A stretch of 64,000 nucleotides of DNA from Suillus spraguei (taxonomy: Eukaryota > Basidiomycota > Agaricomycetes > Boletales > Suillaceae): contig JABCPU010000065.1 of assembly GCA_016800925.1 (NCBI GenBank), forward strand, positions 124,001-188,000, given 5' to 3'. The position numbers and the translations under genes were made by a program. The notes below the pieces were generated by a model. That model did no database searches. It saw only the letters and a list, made by a program, of their open reading frames with translations, and was not told the DNA's origin. This document shows, in pieces, positions 41,587 to 54,511 of the stretch (within the stretch, counting starts at the first letter, position 1; the number at the start of each line of letters is the position of its first letter).

Positions 41587-43985
41587 CCTGGGGAAACAAG
41601 AAATTGATGTATGTTTCTCCTAATGTATTACTAACACATGTACAAGCTGTAGGTGAACAAAAGGAACTTTGCATTCCCATTACCCTTATCTCTCGCACTC
41701 GTTTGAAATCCATCGAAACCACTGCTGTCATAGATTCTGGAGCCCCGGAACTTTTATCTCCAAAGAATTTGTTCAATTTCACAAAATCACACAACAATGC
41801 CTGAAGATGCCATTCCACATAACAACTGCTGATGGGACTCTTATCATAGGAGGACCAATAACCCACTACTGCCTATTAGTAGTATGAATTGACGATCATA
41901 CCATGTATGGAAAGTTTAATATCACTAAACTAGGATGACATGATCAAATCCTGCTAGGGATTCCTTGGCTGCACACCATGAATCCACTTATCGATTGGAC
42001 TGCCGAAACACTTTCCCTATCTCGAACCCCAAAATCTGATGAAATTGAAATCAATATCAATACAGATAGAAGGAAAGCGAGACTATCCCAGCAATTTGCA
42101 ATTGCCACCGACGCTTCCCTTATTGCAACAGGCACTGTCCTGTTACAGACTGATGAAAATGGTGTATATCACCCATGCACTTATCTCTCCCAATCACTCA
42201 ATCCCACAGAATGAAACTATCAAATTTTCAATAGGGAATTACTCACCGTAATCCATGCCCTAAACAAATGGTGTTACTATCTTGAGGGAAGTCCGCACCA
42301 AGTCCTCATATTCACCAATCATAAGAACCTCCTTTACTTTCACACTGCCCAAAAGCTCACTTGACGACAAGCATGTTGGCAGCTTATTCTTTCCCTTTTT
42401 GACATTGAACTGCATCATGTCGCCAGAACACAATTGGCAGTTCCAGATGCTCTCTCTCGCCACCCAGACTATGATGATGGTTCTCACAATAATGAAGATA
42501 CTGTGCTCCTTCCCAACTCTCTTTTTGTTTGGCTTCTCAACAATTATCTTCTTGACAAACTCGCTACTTCTGATCCTCTGGATGATCCTGTGTTCAAAAC
42601 AGCCTCTGATGCAGTAGATGGCATCTGCCTCCCTCCCATGAAGCCTGCTCTTTCGGATTTTAAGATTACTGATGGGGTTCTCTATTTTAAGAATCATGCC
42701 TATATTTTGCCGGCTCATTGTTCTGTTATCCTCCATCGTTATCATGATCATCCTACTGCAGGTCATCCTGGCTGCTTTAAAACGGAAGAATTCATGAAAT
42801 ACGAAGCATGGTGGCCTTCTATGGATGCCTATATTCAGAAATATATTGAGGGTTGCACCATTTGTCAGCAAATGAAGGCGGATACTCACCCCATGCACCC
42901 TCCACTTGTTCCCATCCCCTCCTTGGCAACTTGCCTGTTCTCTCAGCTATCTGTTGACTTGATCACTGATCTCCCTATCTCCAGGGGCTTTGATAGTATC
43001 ATGGTCGTGGTGAACCATGGCCTTACAAAGAGGGTAATCATCCTTCCTTGTCTTAAAACAATAACTTCTGAAGGCATGGCCAAACTATTTCTGAAACATG
43101 TCTGTCGACGATTTGGTCTCCATGACAAAATAATTTCTGACAGAGGACCACAGTTCCTTTCCTGATTCTCAAAAGAACTTGCTCGCCTTCTTAACTACAC
43201 CATTGCACCTTCCACCAATTATCATCCACAGACTGATGGTCAAATGGAGCGTCTGAACCAAGAACTTGAAACTTATCTTCACAGCTATTTCCACAACAAC
43301 CCAGAAGAATGCGTTGAACACCTTCCCATTGCTGAATTTGAATTTGTTCATAACCACCGAAAGCATGATGCCCGAAATGCTTCTCCATTCTTTCTCATGA
43401 TGGGATACAAACCCCATGCTATTCCTCACCTTATCCCCAACTCTACTGTCCCCGCAGCAGAAGATCGAGTACGATCTCTGCAGAAAATCTGAGAAGAAGC
43501 AATCACATGCCATAATATCGCCATGCAAACAATGGTGGAACAATCCCGAGGAGATAAGTACAAACCATGGAAGATTGGAGATAAGGTTTGGTTATCAGCC
43601 ATTAATATTAGACTCAAACTCCCATTGTGGAAACTTGCACCAAAACAATATGGACCATTTCTGATCACTGTGGTCTTATCTCCTATCACATTTACACTCA
43701 AACTCCCTCCACAGTGGAAGATTCATCCCATGTTCAATGCTAGTGTCCTATCATTTTATAGTGAAAACAACATACATGGTCCGAACCTCCTTGAACCACC
43801 GCCTGACATTATTGAAGAAGAAGAAGAAGAATATGAAATTGAAGCAATTCTTTCCCACAAAGGCACTGGTAATTGCCGACAATACCTTGTAAGCTGGAAA
43901 GGATACTCATCGGGAGATAACGAATGGCTCCCAGAGAAATCCTCAATGCTTATAAAAAGTGACATGCTCTATAATCCTCTGATAA
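41587..43985 (+). pseudogene. Protease, RNase H, integrase and chromodomain remnant of gypsy-2
   Basis: The protease segment (VIDSGAP near 41738) runs to about 42090, where it joins directly to RNase H (FAIATDASLIATG). The 1.7 kb holding the whole RT of gypsy-1 (22365-24066) is missing. Integrase remains largely readable (42434-43165 and 43166-43985): HHCC with CTICQQMKADTHP, SVDLITDLPISRGF, KIISDRGPQF and HPQTDGQMERLN, then the chromodomain with YLVSWKGYSSGDNEWLPEK. In-frame TGA codons at 41936, 42212, 42362, 43163 and 43490 all stand where gypsy-1 has an Arg codon. It cannot make a functional protein. Confidence 0.88.
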
Positions 43986-43999
43986 CCACTCCCACATCC

Positions 44000-44453
44000 C
44001 ATAAATGTTTCTTTTCAATATGCCTTCTTTCCCTACATCCTGTGTCACCCCCCGTCACCACTGAAACCTACTCTACCGCTGACAAATACGATGACCTTGT
44101 CAAAAACGTCAATGGAAACTCCTTTGTTGAAGCCGCCCTCTTATGCGAGGGACATGCCCTTGAAATCGAAAAGATCCTTGCAGGCAGAGATGCCTTCATC
44201 ACTATCCTCCTTGTCAATACCATATGCACCGCCGCCCTCATTGAAAGACTATGTGATGATATCATGGATGATATGTGTCATCAATGAATCCTACAACTTC
44301 AGAAACACATTCATGCTTACAGGTTGCTTCTGCTTCCCGATTCTTTTAAAGCTGATATTGAAACAGCTATTCACATCATGGCTGAAAGACGAGCAGGCAT
44401 TGACCCCTTCTCTGTAAAGAAACCCACTCCCAGTTCCTTCGCCTTCCACCAAT
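44000..44453 (+). pseudogene. Extra ORF (ORF3) of gypsy-2, N-terminal part
   Basis: Matches 26022-26440 of gypsy-1: NGNSFVEAALLCEGHALEIE and TICTAALIE are kept, with a frame change near 44280 and a break at the LTR-X insertion at 44454. Confidence 0.75.
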
Positions 44454-44864
44454 TGTAAAGATACAATCTAGCCTGGGCTGTAGATAAACCACAGCCTAAG
44501 CTAGTATGCGAGTCTAGTGCTCTGCCTAGTCTACTTCACTTGCGAGGCAAGAACATTCGACCCTAAAGGGAATGCTAGTTAGTATAGTTCAATAATACCC
44601 AACCTGAGGTGCGAGAATGCTTTCAGAGGCAGCAAGATGCTAGTGGTGACCTCCGGTCCATGGGAAACTTGTGGTAATACTAGTGGTAAGCGCGGGAAAG
44701 CGGTAGACAAGCGGTAGTGCGAGTAATAAAACTGCGGTAGTATGAGCGGTAAAACTGTGGTAAAGCATGGGAACTTCTGCGGTAAAACAAGCAGTGAAGC
44801 TGTGGTAAGTGTGGGAAAGCAGTAGCGCAGGAAAAGCGGTAAAGAGCGGTGGTGCGTGCAGTGA

Positions 44865-45857
44865 TGTAAAGATAACCTAACCTGGGCTGTAGATAAACTA
44901 CCTCCTAAGTTAGTATGTGTGGTCTTGCGCTCTGTCTAGTCTGCTTCACTTGTGAAACAAGAGTGTTCGGCCCTAAAGGGGGATGCCTGTTAGTATGGTC
45001 AAGTTTGAGTCAAACTAATGTGCAAATATAGCATGTAGTCAGCGGTAAGTTGCTGCAGTCAGCGATGATGCCGCTGGAACTAGCGTCTTTGGTAGCAGTA
45101 CTGGTGTCGTAGAGATAAAGCCTGTAGATGTAGCATTAAGTGAGCGATAATGAGCGATAAAGTCAGCGGTAGCAGTAAGGTTGCAAGCGGTGCAGAGAAA
45201 CAGTAAAGAAGTCCGCAGTACTCTCAGCGGTAGAGTAGCGGTGAGCGTGAAGTTCAGTTGAAAAAGAGGTCAAGAATTTAGCAGTGTGCCAGAATTTTCA
45301 GTCAAAATAGGGGCCAAAGATCTAGTGGTATGCCAGCAGTAACAGTGAATGAGCGAAATCAATTAATGAGCAGTAAAGAACTTTAAAGACTAAGTCTACT
45401 ACTGGGTAGATCCAGAGCTAGACACTAATCCTGACCTATAGTATGGTGAAAATAAGGTACTGTATTGTGCGGGGTACACAGTGCTTATATCCTAAATTGT
45501 ATGTACTCGGAATGTGTTAGGCAAAATCAGTAGCGCTCAAGTACAGTAACCACTGTATGTAAATGTAGCGCGAGGCGGCTGTGGCATGAGGCAACATGTA
45601 ATAGGGTTTGCCGTGGAATCAGTGATGACAAACATAAAAAAAAAGATGCACCAAATGGAGCTATGCGGATGCGGCAAGGACATGGGAGGACATCGGTATG
45701 TGGAACATGGTGCAGCAGTCGGTACGGTGTGCAGTACACATGGGATGCTGCCAGCAATGCTAAAGGAGTAAGATGGCCTTTGGACTGGTGGAGATTCCTA
45801 TAGATGTGAGACGTGCGCCAAAAGGGTTTTAAGGCCAGCGCCAATATGTTCGTTACA
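44865..45857 (+). mobile_element. LTR-A nested in LTR-X
   Basis: 993 bp, TGTAAAGATAACCTAACC to ATGTTCGTTACA. The LTR-X sequence around it (GCGTGCAGTGA / GCAGTAAGGC) lines up with GTGTGCAGCAGTAAAGC in the uninterrupted copy at 56760, with a possible GCAGT duplication. Confidence 0.8.
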
Positions 45858-46287
45858 GCAGTAAGGCAATTCTTAAGAGACAGTAACTTCAGTAAAGGAC
45901 TTTATTTTGTAGTGATAGTAGTGGTGACTATTCCTAAGTACCATGTGTACTATAGGAGGGAAGTAAGGAATGAGTACAGGTACCTAGGAATTTTATATGA
46001 AAGAATAGCTATGGAGATGGAAGGGATAGGATACACATGCAGCAGACATGTAATAGGACTGCACTTCAGTTTACAAAACATAATGTACCGGAGAGACTAG
46101 ATGGACATTGGACGGATGGTAAATCTTGCTTGAGGATGCCTAATTGGTTCGTGGAGATTGCTGAAGATCACCGCTTCACGGGAAAGTTGCTGTAGTACAG
46201 CCGCTAAGCTGCAATGAGGCTTCTGGAGTGTGGAACGATACTGTTAGATAGGGGTAATGCATGGTAAAACATCATGGCAAGGGACGG

Positions 46288-47908
46288 TGTCTTCTTAGAT
46301 AGATGATCTATAGATAAAGACCTATAAAACCAAATATCTCCACGGTCAGTGATTCAGACAAATACCAATGACTGATAACGTGGTTGTACGTGGGTGGCTG
46401 TTTAATGTTCCCCAGGCTACGGTCAGCAAAATAAGTCACTTCTGTGAGATCAGCAAACTCTTGGACAATGACAAAGATTCTCGAAACAACTAAACTTCAA
46501 AGAAAAACACAGAAGTCAAACAAACTAAGAAACAAAAGTAACTGGCCGAATTACTCTCTCCAATGGAATGCAGGTGTTTTGCAACAATTGTGCTACTGCA
46601 ATTTGTGGGAAGTTACAACAATCACCTTCTCAGACAAGCAGGTAGGATCCCTGGTCAAGACTAGTCACTACTTCAGAGATCTTCTAGCTTACTATTGAAC
46701 CTGCTGCCAAGGAACTCACTATGAGTATTAAGCAGATAACAGGAATGGACATCCTTGGATTTCAATACCAAGTCCCCTTTCAATAACTAGAGTCTATCAG
46801 TCAGTGAAGACCTTAACTCAGTATCGCTACTCAGATGTGCGAGATCAAGTGTCACTGTCAACCTCTAAAGTCTCTCCCACTAAGCTACTCTGGCCTTAGA
46901 TGGACTAAAGAGACAACACAAATATTAGAAACACAAGGACACTTAACACCAACAAACTTTGAAAGAGAGAGAGACCAGTAATCAAAGGAAAAGAAGAAAA
47001 GAGAAAGATTCAAAAGAAACAGAAGCAAGGAAACAGACAACAGAGAAAGAAAAACAGAGAGGGAGATGATGAAAGAAACTAGAATGAATTTGTCAAAGAA
47101 AAAAGATTTGTTGTCTTGCTGGTTGTCAGACACAGTGAGCTCAGGGTCTTGCTAGTTGTTGAGCACAGTGAGCTCAAGGTAGTGCTATCTCTCAGAGTAG
47201 ACTTCCAATCTTACTGTTGTTGACAATGTTCTTGACAGTGTGCTGATAGTGCTGGTCACACTTCACTCTCAGTTATATTTCTGAGGGGGAGAAAATCTCA
47301 CTTTTATTGACAAAAAGGTGGGTATTATATAGACAAAATGAATGGCTATGCTACTGTTTTCCCACATTTTGTAGGGGTGCTGACCTACCCTATTTATTGA
47401 ATATTGTCATAGTTGATTTGTAATATGCTCAAGGGTGTGAGAAAAAGTCTTGTGGGACGTCAATGGCTATGCATAAATTTGAGATCAGGTGACTATTAGT
47501 GGCTATCCTAGGAGGAATATCAATTATGTAATATTTGAAGCATAGATTTGCACTTTTTTGTAGATGCATAGAGGTGATGCGAGTGAATCATGATGTGTTT
47601 CATGAGTTTTTCTGCAGGGTAACTCTATGTAATTATTTTGCTGGGGTCACCTGACATCTGTGGGAATCTCATGAAGTAGTTTCTGTAGCCAAACATACAT
47701 AAATACTCCCATGAAAAATGAAATAGAAATAATAAGCGAACTTTTACGAGCAACAAGAAACTTTTGATTCTGCATCATGGATTGATTTCTGAATAGAGGA
47801 ACACTAAGCTATGAATAGAGGAACACTAAGCTATTATAGTCCTGGTACTATTTGTCAGCTGCAGTAGTGTTTAGTCAGCCATGCACCAGACCAGTTTGGT
47901 GCGTGTCA
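46288..47908. mobile_element. Unidentified 1.6-kb insert in LTR-X
   Basis: This stretch is absent from the LTR-X copy at 57170-57210 and is bordered by GGACGG and TTGGTG. If the ends are taken as TGTCTTC and GTGTCA it has the TG...CA form of the other insertions. It is AT-rich, has no long reading frame, and contains a direct 22-bp repeat (GAATAGAGGAACACTAAGCT, 47796-47838). Confidence 0.45.
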
Positions 47909-48000
47909 TTGGTGGAGCCGAGAGGTAAGGATAATGATTGCTGGTTGACACCTATATGAAAATATGCTGTTTCAAGCTCAGCGTGAGTTTGCTTGTCGCA

Positions 48001-49006
48001 CCATACTACGGGCAGTTGCTCTAACATTGTTGCCCTTACTGGCCTGCTCACTGCTGTTCAGGAAGTCATCCACACCACCAACACCATCATTGAAGGAATT
48101 CAGGAAGCGGCAGATGAATCCAGAGATGCTAGAGGATTAGTGTCAAAGTTGATATCCGCTATCCAGAACTATGAAACACAACCCACGCCTTCACCTGTAG
48201 TTTCTATCACCACTCTTGATGAAGATGCTGAGCCCTCTCACCTTTTCAACCCCTCGTTTGTTACTCATGAGGAGGCTACCGCCACTCAAGAATTGAACCT
48301 TGAGCCTGCTGAGATTATTGTGCTTGGGTATCAGTTAAAATCACTCCATCTTCATGCACCGCTAGCCATTCCTCATTACCTCGGACCCTCTGACCCTGCT
48401 ACTCCCATTCTTGTAGAAGCTTTAGGGCCTACAACTTCCTCTGATCCTGACGAGCTACTAGCAGTAGCCACTATCATGCCATCCTTGTCGCCATACACTC
48501 TTACTAGCGAACAGATTGAAGAAATTCATTCTAGTAATGAACGAGCTTTACAACGCATCACTTGTAAATGGGGAAAGAAACATGCACATTCCACGAGCCC
48601 TCACTGCCGTACTGTCACACCCACACCACTCCATACTTCAACCTCTAATCCCGACAAAAACATGAAATGTTGCATCTGTGGCATGCTAGGACATTGTCAA
48701 AAGAACTGTCCTGATTATCAATGTCGCGTCTGTCAGTATTGGGTGCCCACTCATATTTCCTTGTATTGTCCTCAGTTCACTGATACCCCACCATTCAATC
48801 TTACTTGGAAGGATGATGGATTTTATGATGAACTTCATAAGTGGGAGATGCAACTTGATGAAGAATGAACTTGTGCAGTGAGCAGACGTGATTCCAAACA
48901 TCGTGCAGGGGCTGAGGAAGCGGCTTATATGATGAGTGGATCAGTTCTTGACAAGGATTATGACTTCTCCGACGATCCCATCTATTATGCTAATCAGGAC
49001 GACTAA
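48001..49006 (+). pseudogene. Extra ORF (ORF3) of gypsy-2, C-terminal part
   Basis: An open frame to 48868 is unusually well kept for this element. It encodes a helical stretch (TGLLTAVQEVIHTTNTIIEG), a Pro/Thr/Glu-rich middle, EQIEEIHSSNERALQ, then the two zinc modules CCICGMLGHCQKNC and CRVCQYWVPTHISLYC, and LTWKDDGFYDELHKWEMQLD. After a TGA at 48866-48868 the tail AEEAAYMMSGS continues to TAA at 49004-49006. The order and spacing match gypsy-1. Confidence 0.75.
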
Positions 49007-49041
49007 TATAGTCAGTGACTCCATGCATAAAACAGGGGTAA

Positions 49042-49481
49042 TGTTACAGTCATATGTGCCCCTATTCATTTTCCTTCTATTGTTACCTTGTATATCACGT
49101 GATACACTTCTTGACTCATATGCTCAACGGGTCTGTACTATAGTTGCCTTCCTCTTTAGGATACACAGTTACATTCTCATATCTCTCTTGGTCCGTGCAC
49201 ACATATTGGCATATTTAAGCACGTTGTACTATGCTTGTATTTCTTTACTTTAATCTTACTGGGTTTTACCTGGAATATCCTTTGCTTAGGTCTCCAACCT
49301 AAGTTGTCTGAATCATCTCTAAGTCTAAGCACTCCTTAGCCTCAGTCTCTATTCTCAATTGTCTTTGAGTCATGACTCTCAGACAGAACCTTGTCCTCAT
49401 TCTATTGAACACAGTAGAACTTCCCAGCAGAATGGCTGTGTCTTTTCACTGTCGCTGGTGACGCCATCCCAGTTTGTAACA
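49042..49481 (+). repeat. 3' LTR of gypsy-2
   Basis: About 440 bp, TGTTACAGTCATATGTGCCC to GTTTGTAACA, clearly homologous to the gypsy-1 LTRs but diverged. It is inserted in the WD40-type gene that follows on the minus strand. Confidence 0.88.
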
Positions 49482-50160
49482 GGAACAGTGTATTTGTCCA
49501 CCCCATCTTTGAGATTGCTCACAAGAAGAGAATTGCCCTCAAGTGCAGTATTACCATTATAGATTACAGGTCAACACTCATGTGTGCAAAATGATACTGT
49601 ACTTACATTCTCCCTTGCACTTTCTTGTGCCACTTCAAGCCCCAGGGTTCAACAGAGTAGCAGAATCTAAAGAGGGGTCAGGGAGATCAAGAATGGAATA
49701 GTAGACCAACATTTCACCACTTTCCAGGTACAATACTAATAAGGAAGCCCCATTGTCATAAAAGTGTACTGTGCGTGTGATGTACAGCTGCTTTCCAGGC
49801 TGTGAGGTGATGGCCTTCAAGGTTTCTGACAATTGTCAGTGCCATGACATCATCGAGTGATTGATTACTTACTGTCCAGATTGAAACTCCAAACATGCAG
49901 GTGACCATAACTGGCGCTCACCAGCCGACAATGAACAGGATCCCAGGCAAGTGACTCTACTGCACTTGTGTAGCTGGTCGTGATACTCTGGAACTCAAAT
50001 AGCGCCTATGATTGATAATCAGTAGCAAGATATACAGCTACAGAATTTATACGCACATTATTGATCTGTTCATACACTTGAATATTGCCATCTGAAGCTC
50101 CAACTGCAAAGGTTGTTTCTCCACAGTCCTCCATGTCCATACAAGGAGTGTATTTGCTAG
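49482..50160 (-). pseudogene. WD40-repeat-type gene fragment
   Basis: Minus-strand exons read TFAVGASDGNIQVYEQINN (50140-50080), ALFEFQSITTSYTSAVESLA with WDPVHCRLVSAGYGHLHVWS (50010-49890), ITSQPGKQLYITRTVHFYDN with LVLYLESGEMLVYYSI (49815-49690), EPWGLKWHKKVQG (49650-49610), and GNSLLVSNLKDGVDKYTVP (49540-49484). The GH/WD spacing is that of beta-propeller repeats, which usually serve as a protein-interaction scaffold. Gypsy-2 sits directly at 49481 and removes the rest. The upstream end was not found. Confidence 0.55.
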
Positions 50161-50932
50161 AAAACTACTATGGTGTTAGTGAGAATCTGACACAAAGTTG
50201 GGCAGCCTACATCCATGATTGATAATGGGAAACTAATGACAAGAGGCTCATTTTTATCCTCTCGCTAGCAGTCAAATTGATCACTATAACAGGGCAAATA
50301 TGACATTATCACCATAGAGACTTCCACAGTAAATAGGGATTGATCGTGAGCATACAAATCTCATTAACAAATGACAATTATGATAATAGCACTATCGTTA
50401 ATTGTCTTAAATTGCCAGTGAAATAAATAAAAACCACAAAGTTAGAAGCTTGACAACATCTCTGATGGCATTCAACTTACCTACTAGTAGATTCAGCGCT
50501 TTTAAGCCATGGTACAATCCATATCTCAGGCCACCACCACACTCCCTTAGGGAGTCCTTGAAGGCACACAAGATACAACACATGGAATGGAGTATCAAGG
50601 CATTGATCAAATCCTTTGAACATGAGCTTCAGCAGCAGGAAAACTATGATGTGATTAAGACAATTACCCATAATTGCTGCCCACTGAGTATTGTCAGGTG
50701 TGGATAGGATTCACCATGGATCTTGACCTACCCATCTAAGCAGATAGCAGCACATATGGCTGCATGGACACTGCCATGGAAAAGGACAAAATTAGTGAGA
50801 TCTGATCCGTATTTCAGCACTACAATGTCTTCACAGGAAATTAGACCCCTGGACATTGTTTTGATAACAAACATCTGGGCTGATGATGGATGGTCCAAGT
50901 ACCAGTCGTTGAAGAAGAAAAAACTTGTTCAC
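50161..50932. other. No gene recognised
   Basis: Both strands have short frames (for example plus 50450-50707, with LRESLKAHKIQHMEWSIKAL), but none has a domain or consistent splicing that I can defend. It may hold the 5' part of the WD40-type gene. Confidence 0.35.
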
Positions 50933-51884
50933 TGTAATGAACATATTGGCGCTGGGCGTAAAACCCCATATTTCGACACTCGTCTCACGTCTACAGGAGT
51001 TACCACTTGTCCATGGCCGTCTTACCCTTTAGCAGTACCAGCGGCATCCCACGTTTATCACACACTGTACCGACTGCCACACCACATTCCACGAACCGAT
51101 GTCCTTCCATGTCCTTGCCGCGTCCGCATAGCTCCATGTGGTGCATAGTTTGTTTTCTGTTTGTTATCACTGATTCCACGGCAAGCCTTATTACATGTTG
51201 CCTCATGCCGCAGCACCTTGTGCTATGTTTACTCATGGCAGTTACTACACTCCAGCGCTACTGATCTCGCCTAGAGTATTCCAAGTACATACAAATTAGG
51301 ATATAAGCACCACGTACCCCGCATGATACAGTACCTGATTTTACCCCATTGCACGTACTATAGGTCAGGATTATTGTCTAGCTCTGGATCTACCCAGTAG
51401 TGGACATAGTCTTTGAAGTTTCCTTATCGCTCATCAATACATCACGCTCGTTCTCCGTTACCGCTGGACTTTTGATTGTTACTTTGACTGAACTCCTCAT
51501 GGACCACTACTTTACCACTGAAAGTACCGCGGACTTCTTCACTGTTTCATTGCACCACTTGCAACCTTACCGCTACCGCTGAGACCACTGCTCGACATCG
51601 CTCACTAGACGCAACTGTTACTGACTTTATCTCGACGATGGTAGCACCGCTACGCACGACGCTAGTTCTGGTGGTATCATCGCTGACCGCAGCAACTTAC
51701 CGCTGACCTCGATGCTTTTTTCGCACATAAGTTAGACTCGAACTTGACCATACTGAATAGGCATCCCCCTTTAGGGTCGAACGCTCTTGTTCTTACAAGT
51801 GAAGCAGACTAGATGGAGCACAAGACTAACATACTAGTTTAGGCAGTGGTTTATCTACAGCCCAAGCTAGGTTGTATCTTTACA
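50933..51884 (-). mobile_element. LTR-A, full length, reverse
   Basis: 952 bp, a good reference copy: reversed 3' end TGTAATGAACATATTGG at the left and reversed 5' start GGTTGTATCTTTACA at the right. The termini TGTAA and TTACA are inverted repeats. Flanks TCAC and TCAT could be a 4-bp duplication with one transition. The reading frames in it are not conserved between copies. Confidence 0.85.
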
Positions 51885-53961
51885 TCATGGCTTGTACAAA
51901 GGCATGAATAAGTGTATCAATCATTACTGCAAGAGGCATGTTAAAACTGACCAGTTACGTGAGCACACGTACATCGTACTTCAAGCTGCACTGGTTGACG
52001 TGAATATTGACAAAATCATGCTGTCTAAGAAGTGTTGGGATCAAGCCCATAAACATGTTGTAAGATGTCCAATCCTATACTCTATGATCTGTATTTGATG
52101 ATGTTGTCAATAGGGGCTTCAGCCAGACTATCCCATCTCACCTGCAGAGACAGAATGTATTTTTAATACAGTCCATAATTTCATCCCCAGGATGGTGAAA
52201 TGCAGGTTGTTGTCCCTTGGAGCTGCACTGAGTGCCAAGTCAGTATCAAGGGCACTCTATAATACAAGTGAGTTGACAGACCTTTTGACCATTATTACTC
52301 CTAAATTTAATATTCAGCCACAATGCCCAGACACTTGACCACCTGAATGTTATCTGAACTGTTGCATCATGTCGTGACTTCTGATGTCAAGACTAAAATA
52401 GTCGATGTACAATTTACAGGTTAATGCAGAAAATCGAATCAACTGTGTTGCTTACGCATTTGGTATTGCAGCATTGAGCAGAACCGCAAGTCCATAAGAT
52501 TGGGGATGCTACAGTAATAACAATTAAGAACTTACACTTATGCAATATGATCCCATCACTTAAGATCTAGAACATTGAACTCTGCATGAATGGGTTAGCG
52601 CAGAAAATTGAATCAACTGCCTTGTACTTACACATTTGGTCATTGTGGTAGCATTGAGCAGAACCGTAAGTAGGACATTTTGACCTATTATCGTCCCTGC
52701 CTTCATATTTGCAGCCTTACTCTCAGCTGGCTCAAGCAATGGCAGTTGTACTTTCAGTCATGTTCTTAAGCTTTGCTGGTGTTTTGGCTATCCTCTCATT
52801 GGTCTATCTAGAGAGATGTTTAAATATGTACCTATAATTAATTAATTATTTTAGTCATGAGAGTTATATGTCAAATGTTCTTAGCACTGTACCGGCCCCA
52901 GGCTGAGCATTCCACTCAGTTTGGGGTTGGGGTTGGGATTGAGGTCATGCCATTGTAAGATATTGTAAATCTAAGACTAATGTGATGGTTGCAGGAGAAA
53001 GGCAAAAACATGTGTATTGGTTGAGTATTTGTAGTGAACTAGATACTGTGATTGCTTCATTGAATCGGGGAGTGGTCCACCTGTGAACCTCTCAGAGGGG
53101 TACTCAGAGGGCCATTCATACATATATGTATCAGACATATCTACAAATTGTAAACAAATTTGTTGCACTGACAGATGTTAATTAATTTTTTAATTTGTTT
53201 TCAAGCTTATTAGCTGGGCAGACCTTAAGTCTGACATGTGACTTGATCCTGTATATGGCCTTGAAATGTCATGTGAAATATGCACAAACAATTGTAACCT
53301 TGGATGTGTCTTAATAGTTGTAACTAAATTTTGGAAATGGGGTTAATATGCAACATATGCAGATTATGAAACAAATTCTCCCTGTTTTTGCCAAACTTAC
53401 TCTGAATTTATTGTGTTAAATTTTATTTTCACTAACCTAATGGATCGTGTGGTGCCTAGTGTTGTTGTGAGTGACATGTTGTTGTTTGAGTCTGTCTCAA
53501 ATATCTTCCACTCTTTGTGGGCGTGTTCGATGTGGACTGCTGACTCAGTTGTGTCACATCTTTCATGTGTGTAATATTTAGGCTCCGTCCTCCTATGGTG
53601 GAGTAAGACTTAGTTAGCAGGCCACGTCAGACAGGTTTTAGGTTTGCTGCCCTCTTTCTAACCTGTCTCATCAGCAAACTACCGTTTTGGCAACAGAATC
53701 CCAGGACACTCCCAGGATGACAGAGACTCCAGGACCCACAGGCCCCAATTCTCAAGGTACCACAGATGCTCAACAGACACATTTTGTTATTAATTGTTTA
53801 AGTTGGTACTAGTATAACAAAGTTCATGCCAGTTTAACATAGACCTTTGTGTTGAAATTTTGTTATTAGATACGAAAACAAGTACTAAATATAATACAGC
53901 AATAAGACAACAAAATGCAATCTAATATATGTTATCTACATATTTAACTCATATACAACTG
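51885..53961. other. AT-rich intergenic DNA with a local duplication
   Basis: No gene with recognisable features. A segment with GCAGAAAATCGAATCAACTG and GCATTGAGCAGAACCG (52427-52492) is repeated at 52599-52668. A 68-residue frame at 51892-52098 might be an exon but has no domain that I know. Confidence 0.4.
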
Positions 53962-54511
53962 TCAGTCCAACTGCGCAATGAAATGAACTATAGAAAAGGT
54001 GAGATGAGTACTACTAATGAAAAAAAACTGCTCACCCATCTGCTTGTTATTGCCAATTAGCGTTTGCTCTGACCGATGTGTAGCAAGAGTGATTTCAGAG
54101 ACAGAGAACCCATTTTCTGATAGTATTGAGTGCGCCCATCCCACCATCAGCTCGGCATCTACTAGCCTCTTCCATGCCTTTGCTGCTTTAAGATGACTAT
54201 ATTCAGTCAAAGCATTATCCTTGGTGATGAGGCGGTCTGCAAGCTGAGCTTCTGCTCTGCGTACTAGTGCCAGGAAACATCTGGCCTCTTCGACATCTTG
54301 TGGGGGACTTTCTCTGGCCTCAGCAATGATTAACGGAGGATCCTTGGACAATGTATAATAAGCATTAAATTTGAATGAACTTGAAAATATATTTCCTCAC
54401 GAAAGGAGGGCGCGATAACTGCGATAGAGATATGGGATAGTCTGTGGTGTTTGTGTTGTGACTTGGTGATGGAGTATTGGAATGTGGGGAATCAGCCCGC
54501 TGAAGCGACAT
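53962..54511 (-). CDS. Hypothetical helical protein, divergent to the Plavaka gene
   Basis: ATG at 54511 opens MSLQRADSPHSNTPSPSHNT, a Ser/Pro-rich start. After an intron (about 54345-54404) follows IAEARESPPQDVEEARCFLA, LVRRAEAQLADRLI, AAKAWKRLVDAELMVGWAHS and HRSEQTLIG, a strongly helical, possibly coiled-coil region. The 3' limit is uncertain. The gene starts within about 130 bp of the first coding sequence of the transposase gene on the other strand, so the two may share a promoter region. Function unknown. Confidence 0.45.

Larger units (their letters stand above)
44454..48000 (+). mobile_element. LTR-X copy with two nested insertions
   Basis: Begins TGTAAAGATACAATCTAGCC and ends GAGTTTGCTTGTCGCA, as does the 962-bp copy at 56315-57276. 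It is enlarged by a nested LTR-A (44865-45857) and an unidentified insert (46288-47908). The flanks CAAT and CCAT agree at three of four bases. It splits ORF3 of gypsy-2. Confidence 0.75.
41451..49481 (+). mobile_element. Second, degenerate gypsy chromovirus (gypsy-2)
   Basis: Homologous to gypsy-1 but lacking the 5' LTR and most of gag. It begins abruptly at the zinc knuckle after LTR-A and ends with a 3' LTR (49042-49481). It is much more diverged than the LTRs of gypsy-1 are from each other, with CG dinucleotides replaced by TG or CA. An internal deletion removes the RT. A nested LTR-X block (44454-48000) splits the extra ORF. Confidence 0.9.

Noticed and set aside
46885..47133. 82-residue hydrophobic frame on the minus strand as a membrane protein.
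   Set aside because: It arises from purine-rich GAAAGAGAGA DNA on the plus strand, and no homologous or splicing support is visible.
49161..49480. Possible small gene overlapping the gypsy-2 3' LTR (49359-49562).
   Set aside because: It crosses the LTR boundary into the WD40-type gene on the opposite strand and is an accidental frame.
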